Source: Oligoflexia bacterium (GTDB taxonomy: Bacteria > Bdellovibrionota > Bdellovibrionia > JABDDW01). From it: a stretch of 40,338 nt of DNA. Both the position numbers and the translations under genes were made by a program. Location: positions 1-40,338 of the forward strand of contig JAHFAE010000017.1 of the NCBI GenBank assembly GCA_023250675.1, written 5' to 3'. The notes beneath the pieces are model-generated. The model did no database searches, had not been told where the DNA came from, and worked only from the letters and a program-made list of their open reading frames with translations. Of the stretch, positions 15,305 to 23,098 are shown in pieces. Within the stretch, counting starts at the first letter, position 1. The number at the start of each line of letters is the position of its first letter.

Positions 15305-16072
15305 TTATTTCTTATCTCCGCCTTTAGCAGCAGGAGCAGCACCTTTTGCAGGAGCGGCGCCTTTAGCAGGGGCTGCAGCGCCACTTCCACCGGCGGCTTT
15401 TTTGTCCCCAGCGCCAGCAGCGGCTTCGCCTTCTTCATCTTTCTTACCCTTTGCAATAACTTCGGGTTCGGCGACGGCAGTGGCGGTTGGATCAGGCACA
15501 ACGATAACTTCTTCTTTAATAAAGGTACATGTGACCACTGTGAAATTATCGGCAAAATGTTTTGTAACACCTTCGGGCACTTTAACTTCTTCAATGTGAA
15601 CGGAGTCGCCAATTCCAAGGTGACTAACATCAATTTCTAAAAATTCAGGAATGGCAGTGGGAAGACAATCGACCTCAATCTCTCGCACGATGGGCGAAAC
15701 CAAACCACCTTCGGTGACACCTTTGGCTTTTCCGACAAAGTGCAATGGAACTTTAACTCGAACTGATTTTTTCAAATCGATTTCATAAAAATCAACATGC
15801 TGGGGATTTCGCGTATGGACGTCGCGGTCCCATTCTTTAACCAAAACGTGTTTGCCATTCACATCGCCCAAATTGCTTTTCAAGGTAATGATAGCGTTTT
15901 CGTTATGACCTGTAAGTAAAAGGGTCATGGTTTTTGTGCTTGTTTGAATATTGAAATTCTTTTTGCTAGCTCCATAAAGAACGGCTGGGATTAGGCCCTG
16001 TTTTCTTAAGCGGCGGTTTGCGCCTTTACCAGTTTCGTTTCTACCTTGAACTTCTAATTCTATGGTTTTCAT
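15305..16072 (-). CDS. rplY: 50S ribosomal protein bL25 (TL5/CTC type) with Ala/Gly/Lys-rich tail
   Basis: Binds 5S rRNA in the large ribosomal subunit. Residues 1-90 form the L25 domain (LRKQGLIPAVLYG, VLVKEWDRDVHTRNPQHVDFYE), and about 95-185 the CTC/TL5 beta domain (VPLHFVGKAKGVTEGG, PEFLEIDVSHLGIGDSVH, PEGVT). A low-complexity tail of about 55 residues follows (about 200-255), made of Ala, Gly, Lys and Pro with repeated AAPAKG units; such tails vary between species and are probably disordered. The gene lies between prs (10 bp away) and pth (6 bp away). The ATG has AGGAG upstream. Confidence 0.95.
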   Translation of the reverse strand: MKTIELEVQGRNETGKGANRRLRKQGLIPAVLYGASKKNFNIQTSTKTMTLLLTGHNENAIITLKSNLGDVNGKHVLVKEWDRDVHTRNPQHVDFYEIDLKKSVRVKVPLHFVGKAKGVTEGGLVSPIVREIEVDCLPTAIPEFLEIDVSHLGIGDSVHIEEVKVPEGVTKHFADNFTVVTCTFIKEEVIVVPDPTATAVAEPEVIAKGKKDEEGEAAAGAGDKKAAGGSGAAAPAKGAAPAKGAAPAAKGGDKK

Positions 16073-16082
16073 GGGACTCCTC

Positions 16083-17021
16083 TTAAATAAACAGCGAACT
16101 CACCGAATCGTTATCATGAATACGCTTAATAGCTTCAGCCAGCAACGGGGCCACTGTTAGTTGCTTAATTTTCTTCAACTCTTTAGCTTCTTGAGCGAGC
16201 GGAATAGTATCTGTAACCACTAATTCTTGCAACTGGCTATCTTTAATCCGCCCCAAGGCCGGTCCCGATAAGACCGCATGGGTGGCAACCGCCGATACCT
16301 TTTTTGCCCCATGAGATAGCAAGGTGTCAACCCCTTGTGTCAGGGTGCCGGCTGTATCAATAAGGTCGTCTAGAATGATGGCATTTTTACCATCCACATC
16401 GCCGATAAGATGAAGGGCTTTTGCTTCATTGGGTGCGGTTCTTCTTTTATCTATAATGGCGATTGATGCCCCGAGGCGCTTTGCAAAAGCCCGGGCTCGC
16501 TCGACTCCCCCGGCATCGGGGCTTACGATGACTGTTTCGCCGGTCACGTTTTCTTTGAGATAAGATAATAAGACAGGCATTCCGAAGAGATGATCAAAAG
16601 GAATATCAAAAAAACCCTGAATTTGGCCCGCATGAAGATCAACTGACAATACTCGATCAGCACCTGCGGCCGTAATGAGATCGGCCATGCATTTTGCAGA
16701 AATAGGGGCTCTTGGGGCAACTTTTCGATCTTGGCGGGCATAACCATAATAGGGAATAACAGCAGTAATTCTATAAGCTGAGGCCCGTTTTAGAGCATCG
16801 AGCATTATAAAAAGTTCCATATAGTTTTCGTTAGCAGGACTGCACGTGCTTTGAATGACGAAAATATCACATCCGCGCACGTTTTCGTGAATTTCAAGAT
16901 TTACCTCTCCGTCACTAAACCGTTTAATATCGGCACTGCCCAACGGCACATTCACGCCACTGGCAATAGCTTCAGCCAAACTGGGATTTGAATTGCCGGA
17001 GAAAATTTTTAATTTATTCAA
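16083..17021 (-). CDS. prs: Ribose-phosphate pyrophosphokinase (PRPP synthetase)
   Basis: Makes PRPP from ribose 5-phosphate and ATP for nucleotide, His and Trp synthesis. Family motifs: [38 protein letters not shown] (catalytic flexible-loop region and metal site), [12 protein letters not shown], and the PRPP-binding loop [10 protein letters not shown]. The start is placed at a TTG (17021) because GAGG lies 6 nt upstream and the protein then begins NKLKIFSG like its homologues. A GTG at 17033 would add four residues and is the alternative. It heads the operon with rplY, pth and ychF; the 46 to 58 bp upstream are A/T-rich and likely hold the promoter, but no clear boxes were settled. Confidence 0.95.
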   Translation of the reverse strand: MNKLKIFSGNSNPSLAEAIASGVNVPLGSADIKRFSDGEVNLEIHENVRGCDIFVIQSTCSPANENYMELFIMLDALKRASAYRITAVIPYYGYARQDRKVAPRAPISAKCMADLITAAGADRVLSVDLHAGQIQGFFDIPFDHLFGMPVLLSYLKENVTGETVIVSPDAGGVERARAFAKRLGASIAIIDKRRTAPNEAKALHLIGDVDGKNAIILDDLIDTAGTLTQGVDTLLSHGAKKVSAVATHAVLSGPALGRIKDSQLQELVVTDTIPLAQEAKELKKIKQLTVAPLLAEAIKRIHDNDSVSSLFI

Positions 17022-17079
17022 GCGATACCTCACCGTGGGCCCATTGAAGAAATAACAAATCTAGATTAATTTCACAAGT

Positions 17080-18645
17080 TTAAAGAGAGGTATCAGGGAT
17101 CAAATTCAGTTTGGGCAAATCATTTTTGGGGCCGTGAATTCTGATTGGTCCCAGTATGTCGTTGTCGATCAATGAAACGTTGGAAAGCTTTCTAAATATA
17201 GCGTCTCGCATGAGTATTTGAGTTTCAATAGGACGACTGCAAGTCACTGATTTCATTCGGGGGAAGGCATCAGTTCCACGGAGCAAGCCCTCAGACACTG
17301 CCACCGAATAAATTTTGTTGTCGTCCAAAGGTTGGCCATTTATTTTCATATTACTTACGAAGACTTTTAAGTGCAGATCAAATTCCATTCCAGAAACAAA
17401 AATAGACTTAGAAAGTGCCCCCAAGGCGATCAACATTTTTCTGATCTGATGACCCGTTTCTTCGCATCTATAAACCTTCCAACCTGGCGAAGACCAACTA
17501 TAGAGGTGAGGTGATATATCTAAAACATCGTGAAATGTGAGGTACCCTTTTTCTAATAGGTCTGCGTAAAGCTTGCCCGAGTCAAAGGCGATTTGGGTGC
17601 CGGCGGCCTCTCTCATGGCATCAGCTAAAATATTGCCCACGACTGGGGCCTTCACTTTGTGAGTGTAATAGTCTCTTGCAACATGGGTTATCACTGTTTC
17701 AAGACGGTGATTGAATTTATTTTGCAAAGATACAAGCCCTTTATTGATGAGCTCTCTAACTACAGGGTCTTCGGGAGCAGATCGGGGAACTTCAACCATC
17801 TTGTAGTCTATAAGTTTTGCAGATCCAGGCTTGCCTGGGGTAAGCTGAAAAAGTGCTCGACCAATATGGGCTCCATGGGCTCCTGTTTGGAAAACCGGGA
17901 TTTTTCTACCAGATATTCCCATCACCTTTAGGGGTTTGCGCAAAAGCGTATGGGTATGTCCACCAACGACGACATCTAATTGAGGAATTGACTCGGGCAA
18001 ATAGTAGTCTCGTTCCCAGCCAATATGTGTGAGAGCTATGCGAATATCTGCGTCTTTATGGACTTCAATAAATTTTCTTAGTGCCTTAACAGGAGACGTA
18101 ATAATTGCAGGTTTGGCAAACCACTTAAAATAAGGTTCATCGGTAGTGACCGCTCCAATGGCGATTTTCATACCTCCCCGATTTAGGACTAAACCCGGAG
18201 GCAAACTCCAGTCGGCAGGTACGACAAAATTGGCTGCAATGACAGGAATGGATTGATCGCTTTTTTTAAGACGATCTCTGAGATCAGCAATTCCCGTAAT
18301 GTAGTCATGATTGCCTAGCGCAATGGCATCATATTTCATAGCCTTCATAATTCGAAAGCTTGTGTCTCCATTGTCGGCGTGAAAATTTATGTTGCCTTCG
18401 CTAAAATCACCGGCGTCGATACGAATCGTGGTCCAACCTTTTTTGTCCCCTTCTTTTTCCATTTGATCTAAAAGAAATTTAATTCTGGCCAATCCACCAA
18501 GGGTTTTTTTCGAAGAATGTTCCCAGTAAGAATGCAGATCATTGGTGTGTAGAATTTGAAGGTATTTAGCATTGAGCTGCTCAGCGCGAGAATAGACGGA
18601 TAAAAGAGAGCCCAATCCAACAATGAGCCAAACTGCGATTTTCAT
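17080..18645 (-). CDS. Exported 5'-nucleotidase / UshA-type metallophosphatase
   Basis: A 521-residue secreted or periplasmic enzyme expected to remove phosphate from nucleotides or nucleotide sugars with a di-metal centre. A signal peptide (MKIAVWLIVGLGSLLSVYSRA) is followed by the calcineurin-like phosphoesterase domain: HTNDLHS (33-39), IDAGDFSEG (76-84), GNHDY (111-115) and VVGGHTHTLL (about 230). The C-terminal 5'-nucleotidase substrate-binding domain covers about 320-500. It is paralogous to the gene at 21530-23017, with matching motif order and very similar segments around each motif. The clostripain gene upstream ends in a terminator, so this gene probably has its own promoter in the 144-bp gap. 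Confidence 0.9.
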   Translation of the reverse strand: MKIAVWLIVGLGSLLSVYSRAEQLNAKYLQILHTNDLHSYWEHSSKKTLGGLARIKFLLDQMEKEGDKKGWTTIRIDAGDFSEGNINFHADNGDTSFRIMKAMKYDAIALGNHDYITGIADLRDRLKKSDQSIPVIAANFVVPADWSLPPGLVLNRGGMKIAIGAVTTDEPYFKWFAKPAIITSPVKALRKFIEVHKDADIRIALTHIGWERDYYLPESIPQLDVVVGGHTHTLLRKPLKVMGISGRKIPVFQTGAHGAHIGRALFQLTPGKPGSAKLIDYKMVEVPRSAPEDPVVRELINKGLVSLQNKFNHRLETVITHVARDYYTHKVKAPVVGNILADAMREAAGTQIAFDSGKLYADLLEKGYLTFHDVLDISPHLYSWSSPGWKVYRCEETGHQIRKMLIALGALSKSIFVSGMEFDLHLKVFVSNMKINGQPLDDNKIYSVAVSEGLLRGTDAFPRMKSVTCSRPIETQILMRDAIFRKLSNVSLIDNDILGPIRIHGPKNDLPKLNLIPDTSL

Positions 18646-18734
18646 CTTAATTAACCCCTGAGGCTCCCTAAAGCCGGTCCGATTGGTACCTTAAATTTTT
18701 AAGAAACTAAAGAAGTTTGTCTTTTTCGAGTGCC

Positions 18735-18764
18735 AAAAAAACCATGACTTATGGGGTCATGGTT
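18735..18764 (-). terminator. Intrinsic terminator of the clostripain-like gene
   Basis: On the minus strand CCATGAC (18762-18756), a 7-nt loop and GTCATGG (18748-18742) form a perfect 7-bp stem followed by a run of seven T (18741-18735). It begins about 26 nt after the clostripain stop codon. Confidence 0.85.
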
Positions 18765-18789
18765 TGAGTATTGATCAAGAATAAGTGGT

Positions 18790-20028
18790 TTACTGAGCTT
18801 GCATCAACTCGGCAAGCGCCTTTGACCATTGAGTATTTTTGTCAAAGTTCAAGGTTACATATCTGCCTACCAGCGAATCGTAGGTCTCAGGCGCATTAGG
18901 TAACCATATGGAGAGTCCGTGGGAATCGGCATACTTGGTCGTTACGCCGTTAGCGATGACAAATTGGCCTACGGCCGCTTTGACTTGGTTTAAAACGTCA
19001 GACCTGATGCCATTAATATTTGCTGCTTCCATATGGCCAACATATTCAAGAATATCGCTGTAGTCATTTTCTCCACTATTATAATGGAGAGTCGATATTA
19101 TAGCTGCGCGCGCGGCAGATTTACCTTCGTTACTGAGTCCAATAATATTTTTGCCAAGTTCCGTTACGGCAAATTCAACTCTGGGTAGAAAGGACATATC
19201 AAAGGCTGATTGGGTGACTTGAGAAGTCCCGTGGGTCCCGCCCTGATAAGACTTTAAGTACTCCTTAACGTGAACTTTGGCGACTTCGGCGGGTGTAGCA
19301 TTTTTTAGAGCGTTCCAACCTTGCAATATTCCATCGTAGGGCCAGCCAAGTCCTGGTTCTGTTTCTTCTGAACCAATGAATACGTCGACAGAGCTACCCA
19401 TTTCGCTGGCAACTTCGGGCATAGCCATAAGGCAGGCGTCGCTGCCATAAATATCAACTTTGTGCCCCATGATATTAGCAGCTTCGTTTAAAGCTAAACC
19501 AAGCTCGGCAGTAGTTATGTAATGGCCAGAAATTTCATCCCAGCTGATGTCTGATGGAGTGATTATTGCGGGGTCTGATCCAAATGTTCCAAAAAATCCC
19601 ATTCCCCTCAACATGGTTTGCAGATGCCAGCCCCCTCCATGATTCCATACATTTACGAAATAGTGTTTTGCAGGATAATTTTGAACTCCCCATCGAATAA
19701 ACTCGATGAGGTTATTGTAATCACCCATGTCTACTTTTGGCATGTTTTGAACGACGGGAGATGTAACTTCAGCGCTGCTGTCTTTGACTACATACAGCCG
19801 CTTTGTTGTTTGAGCACTGTAACTGGCCCACTGAACTACGACGTCTACCTTTTTAGTAGACCCGATTTTTTCCATCTCATTGATGTTTACAGCCCCGAAA
19901 CTGTCTAAATTATTGTGCCCGTTTAGGAAGGTCAGAAAGGTCCAATCTTTTTCATTAGATGCGGCATTGGCCGGCGAAATACCAACGAGTAAAACTAATA
20001 ATCCTGAAAGTAGAAGTCCTTTACACAT
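18790..20028 (-). CDS. Clostripain-like cysteine protease (peptidase family C11), exported
   Basis: A 412-residue secreted protease of clan CD, a clan that often prefers cleavage after basic residues. It has a Sec signal peptide (residues 1-22, ending SPANA). The catalytic dyad is visible: H130 in VWNHGGGW and C199 in YGSDACLMAMPE. Both motifs and their spacing match Peptidase_C11. Clostripain itself is activated by self-cleavage into two chains; whether this happens here is unknown. The ATG is preceded by a strong GGAGGAG. A promoter is likely in the 143-bp gap after the amidase gene, and an intrinsic terminator follows the gene. The neighbours are an amidase and nucleotidases, all exported. 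Confidence 0.9.
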   Translation of the reverse strand: MCKGLLLSGLLVLLVGISPANAASNEKDWTFLTFLNGHNNLDSFGAVNINEMEKIGSTKKVDVVVQWASYSAQTTKRLYVVKDSSAEVTSPVVQNMPKVDMGDYNNLIEFIRWGVQNYPAKHYFVNVWNHGGGWHLQTMLRGMGFFGTFGSDPAIITPSDISWDEISGHYITTAELGLALNEAANIMGHKVDIYGSDACLMAMPEVASEMGSSVDVFIGSEETEPGLGWPYDGILQGWNALKNATPAEVAKVHVKEYLKSYQGGTHGTSQVTQSAFDMSFLPRVEFAVTELGKNIIGLSNEGKSAARAAIISTLHYNSGENDYSDILEYVGHMEAANINGIRSDVLNQVKAAVGQFVIANGVTTKYADSHGLSIWLPNAPETYDSLVGRYVTLNFDKNTQWSKALAELMQAQ

Positions 20029-20131
20029 ACGCTCCTCCGTGAGTGATGCGAAATCGGTTAGTAATTACTGATGGAACGAATTTGAGACTAACAACATCTT
20101 GGTCCTAAGACTAATGTCTTTTTACATTTGT

Positions 20132-20160
20132 GTTATCAGAAGAGTGAAGAACTAGACCAA
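20132..20160 (-). promoter_or_regulatory. Promoter candidate for the clostripain-like gene
   Basis: On the minus strand TTGGTC (20160-20155) and GATAAC (20137-20132) are 17 bp apart, in the gap before the clostripain gene. The predicted leader is about 95 nt and contains a short AAGAC/GTCTT hairpin. Confidence 0.4.
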
Positions 20161-20171
20161 ACGCTAGCCGG

Positions 20172-21530
20172 CTATTTTCTTACAAAAGCTAAAATTCCAC
20201 TTTCTAGGCCGTCAACGACTTGAACCAATCGATTCGAATAGCTAAACAGTTTATCATCAATATTTATGGTGTGGTCTTGAGCCCCAAGAAGAGAAAATTC
20301 TATAGGGTCATTATAGTATAAGCATTCCACGTAACTTAAAGCTGTCCCATATATTTCTCGAGTTAAGAAGAGATTTCTTGTCATCACTCCATCTTCAATG
20401 AGAACGGTGGTTCCTGCAGATACCGATTCTGCCCGTATTCCAAGCGTAGTTTTCAAGTTTTGAACAATAGATCTACTTAACTTTATAGATTCTCTCCAGT
20501 GCTCTGGGTCTGCCATATGTCTTACAAAAAGCCGTCTCGATTTTCTTGAGGCAAACTCTTGGGGTTCAAAGGCCCCTGCAACATAAGTTTTTACAAAATC
20601 ATAGGGTACTTGGCTCAAGGCCGTTGGATCATTTGGGGGTTCATGGGTATCAAAATGAATGACCAAGGTAATTTGAGGTTGAAATTCATTAATGATCTGG
20701 GCGCGAGCACCCAAGTCGGATACTGAAACAAAGTAGTCTTTGCGCATATCTTCAGAAAATAATTTTTGAAAACTCTTATCGGCTTGAAACCCATTGTAAA
20801 GACCTTCACCCACAGGAAACTTTGAAATAAGATTTTGAAACCAAGGCAGCAAAGTTTGATCTTTTAATTTAAACTGAGCCCATTTGCCCACATCAATTTG
20901 GTCAAATTTTAGATTTGTCACGGGCCCAAGAGTTCTGCGGGTAAGAAGAACTTGGGCGCCATATTGTTTTAGTCTGGCTTCTAATAAAAGAGCTGCTTGA
21001 AGGGCAAGGGTGCCTTCACTCAAGAAATGCTCTTGATCGTCGTGGGTGAACTTACCCGTTAAGCCATCCCAATAATTTCCTCCCATATGGCCCGGATCAA
21101 TGGCAATTCGAAGGCCATTGAGAGATTGATATTTTTTAATATCTCGGGGAGAGAACCGACTCTTAATAGAAAGGGGCAGTGAAAAATCCAATATTTTTTT
21201 TGAATTTGGATCTTTGTATGCAATCAGTTGGTTTGCGCGCAAATCTGCGAATGAAGTGAATTGCCCGGTCGGGTCAAAATATTTTAGTTGGGCCCGAATA
21301 TTTTCGTAAGTTTGAAGACTGGATAAATCATTGAGAAAAGCCTGGGAGTTGCCTTCGTCGGGACTTCCAAAATAATGAAGCACGGCTTGGGTGCGAACAT
21401 ACTTTTCGTAAGGTGAGATCGTAGATTTACCAAAAATCCATCGGCTTATTCGAGATCTTAGATCGTCTGTCGAACCAAAACTGTTAGATGAAAAGACTAA
21501 AACTAAAGCAAGGACCAAAAGGCGCATCAT
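20172..21530 (-). CDS. N-acetylmuramoyl-L-alanine amidase (Amidase_3 family), exported
   Basis: A zinc amidase that cuts the bond between muramic acid and the peptide stem of peptidoglycan. The start at 21530 overlaps the stop of the upstream nucleotidase (TAATG), giving MMRLLVLALVLVFSSNSFGS as signal peptide; an ATG at 21554 is the alternative. Zinc-site motifs are IAIDPGH (first His), the Glu in LSEGTLAL and the His in LVIHFDTHE, in the order expected for Amidase_3. It is larger than a bare catalytic domain: about 130 N-terminal residues precede the domain, and an insertion of roughly 70 residues separates the Glu and second His motifs. It may act on self or foreign cell walls. Confidence 0.85.
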   Translation of the reverse strand: MMRLLVLALVLVFSSNSFGSTDDLRSRISRWIFGKSTISPYEKYVRTQAVLHYFGSPDEGNSQAFLNDLSSLQTYENIRAQLKYFDPTGQFTSFADLRANQLIAYKDPNSKKILDFSLPLSIKSRFSPRDIKKYQSLNGLRIAIDPGHMGGNYWDGLTGKFTHDDQEHFLSEGTLALQAALLLEARLKQYGAQVLLTRRTLGPVTNLKFDQIDVGKWAQFKLKDQTLLPWFQNLISKFPVGEGLYNGFQADKSFQKLFSEDMRKDYFVSVSDLGARAQIINEFQPQITLVIHFDTHEPPNDPTALSQVPYDFVKTYVAGAFEPQEFASRKSRRLFVRHMADPEHWRESIKLSRSIVQNLKTTLGIRAESVSAGTTVLIEDGVMTRNLFLTREIYGTALSYVECLYYNDPIEFSLLGAQDHTINIDDKLFSYSNRLVQVVDGLESGILAFVRK

Positions 21531-23017
21531 TATAGAGCCCTGTCTTGCAAACACCGATCTAGCCTATAATTGAAATCAGTTTCACTCATAATTTTCTGGA
21601 GTATAACATCTTTTATGACGATTTTGGTATCTATGCAGGAGTTCGGGAAGAATTTGTTAACATAGAATTGGTGTCGGGCCGCTTTTACCACCCCTTCTGA
21701 AAAAGCCACTTTATATATCTTAGAATCAACGATTCTATTCCCATCAATGCGAAGTCCGATAACATTTTTATGAGCAATTCCTGAAAGTAAAATGGCATTT
21801 TCAGCTTTTCTAAAAGCCAGGTTAACAAGGCTTCTAAGTGTAGAACCCGTATACTTACATGTATAAATTGTCCATCCTTTGGTTTCAAAATCATAGCGAT
21901 GAGGTTGCAGGTTTAAAATGTCACCTACCGTTACTTTCCCTTGTGCTAATCCCTTGCCGTAGAGTTCACCCAAATCTAAAGCGGCGTCTGCTTGGACTGC
22001 TTCTCTTAGGGTATTAGCGACGTAGCAGGCAAGGGGTGTTAGTTTGGGATCGGCAATAACGTAGTCTTGGGTAATCTCCCCAATAACGTGGTCTAACTTC
22101 AGGGGTAAAAACAGGGCATTTAATTCTTTTTTGCCTCGGTTCACCTCATCTTTAATTGTTTGGTCCTCGGGAAGCTCGTGACTCATGGGTAAAAGTTCAT
22201 AGGATTTTAATAAAAGAGAACCCTTCTGAGGCAATTCGACGACGATTCTTCCCAAATACTCTGCATGGGAGCCAGCTTGTACAATGGGAACGATGTTTTT
22301 ATCGGGATCGAGCCCGTAGACAGGTTCTTCAAGGGCGTCATGAGTATGACCGCCAATGACTAAATCTATAAATTTGGACTCCCGAACTAAATTGATATCG
22401 GCATCAAGACCCAAGTGGCTCAGCGCAATATTGATGTCAGCATTTTGTTCGCCAAGCCAATGCTGCACAGGGGCCATGGGGGCCGTTATAAGGGCTGGAA
22501 GAGCTCCCCATCGATATTCTTTTTCGTCGGTAGTGGCGCCTACCACAGCGATTTTTAGACCGCTACGATAAATAATTCGACCGGGTTTCAGGTTAATATC
22601 TACGGGCGATTCGAAATTACTTGCCACAAGGGGAATTCGTTCTTCTGGAATTTTTGCGTGGGCCGCCAAAGCATTAAGGCCCATAACAAATTCATGATTG
22701 CCTAGAGCTACGACATCATAATTGAGCATTTTAGCAAGGCGATAGCTGTAGCTGCCATTTCCTGCAAAAAAATCCAAAGATCCTTCCGAAAAATCTCCAG
22801 CATCTAATCGAATGGTGACCCATCCTTTTGAGTCTCCTTCGGCTTCAAGAGAATCCATCATCGCTTTTAATCGTGCGTAGCCCCCTTTTGATTTGTCAAA
22901 ACCGTGTTCCCAAAATGAATGGAGATCGTTGGTGTGGAGGATTTGCAAAACTTTCCCATTTGCAAAATTTGTAGACAGTATGACCAACACTAAAATCGCA
23001 GAAATCTTCAATGACAT
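21530..23017 (-). CDS. Exported 5'-nucleotidase / UshA-type metallophosphatase (second paralogue)
   Basis: A 495-residue paralogue of the enzyme at 17080-18645 with the same architecture: signal peptide (about 1-21), metallophosphoesterase motifs HTNDLHS (28-34), LDAGDFSEGSLDF, GNHEF (Glu replacing the Asp of the paralogue) and VIGGHTHDALEE, then the C-terminal nucleotidase domain. It is expected to release phosphate and nucleosides from external nucleotides. It is first in a transcription unit with the amidase, whose ATG overlaps this stop. It is divergent from the acyl-synthetase fusion gene, with an inverted repeat in the shared control region. Confidence 0.9.
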   Translation of the reverse strand: MSLKISAILVLVILSTNFANGKVLQILHTNDLHSFWEHGFDKSKGGYARLKAMMDSLEAEGDSKGWVTIRLDAGDFSEGSLDFFAGNGSYSYRLAKMLNYDVVALGNHEFVMGLNALAAHAKIPEERIPLVASNFESPVDINLKPGRIIYRSGLKIAVVGATTDEKEYRWGALPALITAPMAPVQHWLGEQNADINIALSHLGLDADINLVRESKFIDLVIGGHTHDALEEPVYGLDPDKNIVPIVQAGSHAEYLGRIVVELPQKGSLLLKSYELLPMSHELPEDQTIKDEVNRGKKELNALFLPLKLDHVIGEITQDYVIADPKLTPLACYVANTLREAVQADAALDLGELYGKGLAQGKVTVGDILNLQPHRYDFETKGWTIYTCKYTGSTLRSLVNLAFRKAENAILLSGIAHKNVIGLRIDGNRIVDSKIYKVAFSEGVVKAARHQFYVNKFFPNSCIDTKIVIKDVILQKIMSETDFNYRLDRCLQDRAL

Positions 23018-23054
23018 TTCACCTACCGCCCTACGGGAAACCTTGTATCAAGCT

Positions 23055-23074
23055 ATTGTTCTTAGGCAAACAAT
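23055..23074. promoter_or_regulatory. Inverted repeat between divergent nucleotidase and acyl-synthetase genes
   Basis: ATTGTT (23055-23060) and AACAAT (23069-23074) are perfect 6-bp arms around 8 bp. On the minus strand the same area gives TTGTTT followed 17 bp later by TGATAC, a plausible promoter for the nucleotidase gene. On the plus strand it lies just upstream of the extended -10 of the fusion gene, so one bound protein could control both. Confidence 0.4.
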
Positions 23075-23081
23075 AAAAATA

Positions 23082-23090
23082 TGGTAAAAT
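23082..23090 (+). promoter_or_regulatory. Extended -10 promoter of the acyl-synthetase fusion gene
   Basis: TGGTAAAAT is an extended -10 box identical to the one before the acyltransferase at 3360. It overlaps the in-frame ATG at 23081, which makes that ATG an unlikely start. The predicted transcription start is about 23097, two bases before the ATG at 23099. Confidence 0.45.
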
Positions 23091-23098
23091 CCGTTCCC

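Noticed and set aside
15177-15640. Long plus-strand frames opposite rplY
   Set aside because: They are mirror frames of the Ala/Gly/Lys-rich tail of bL25, whose codon bias removes stops on the other strand. The minus-strand gene is certain.
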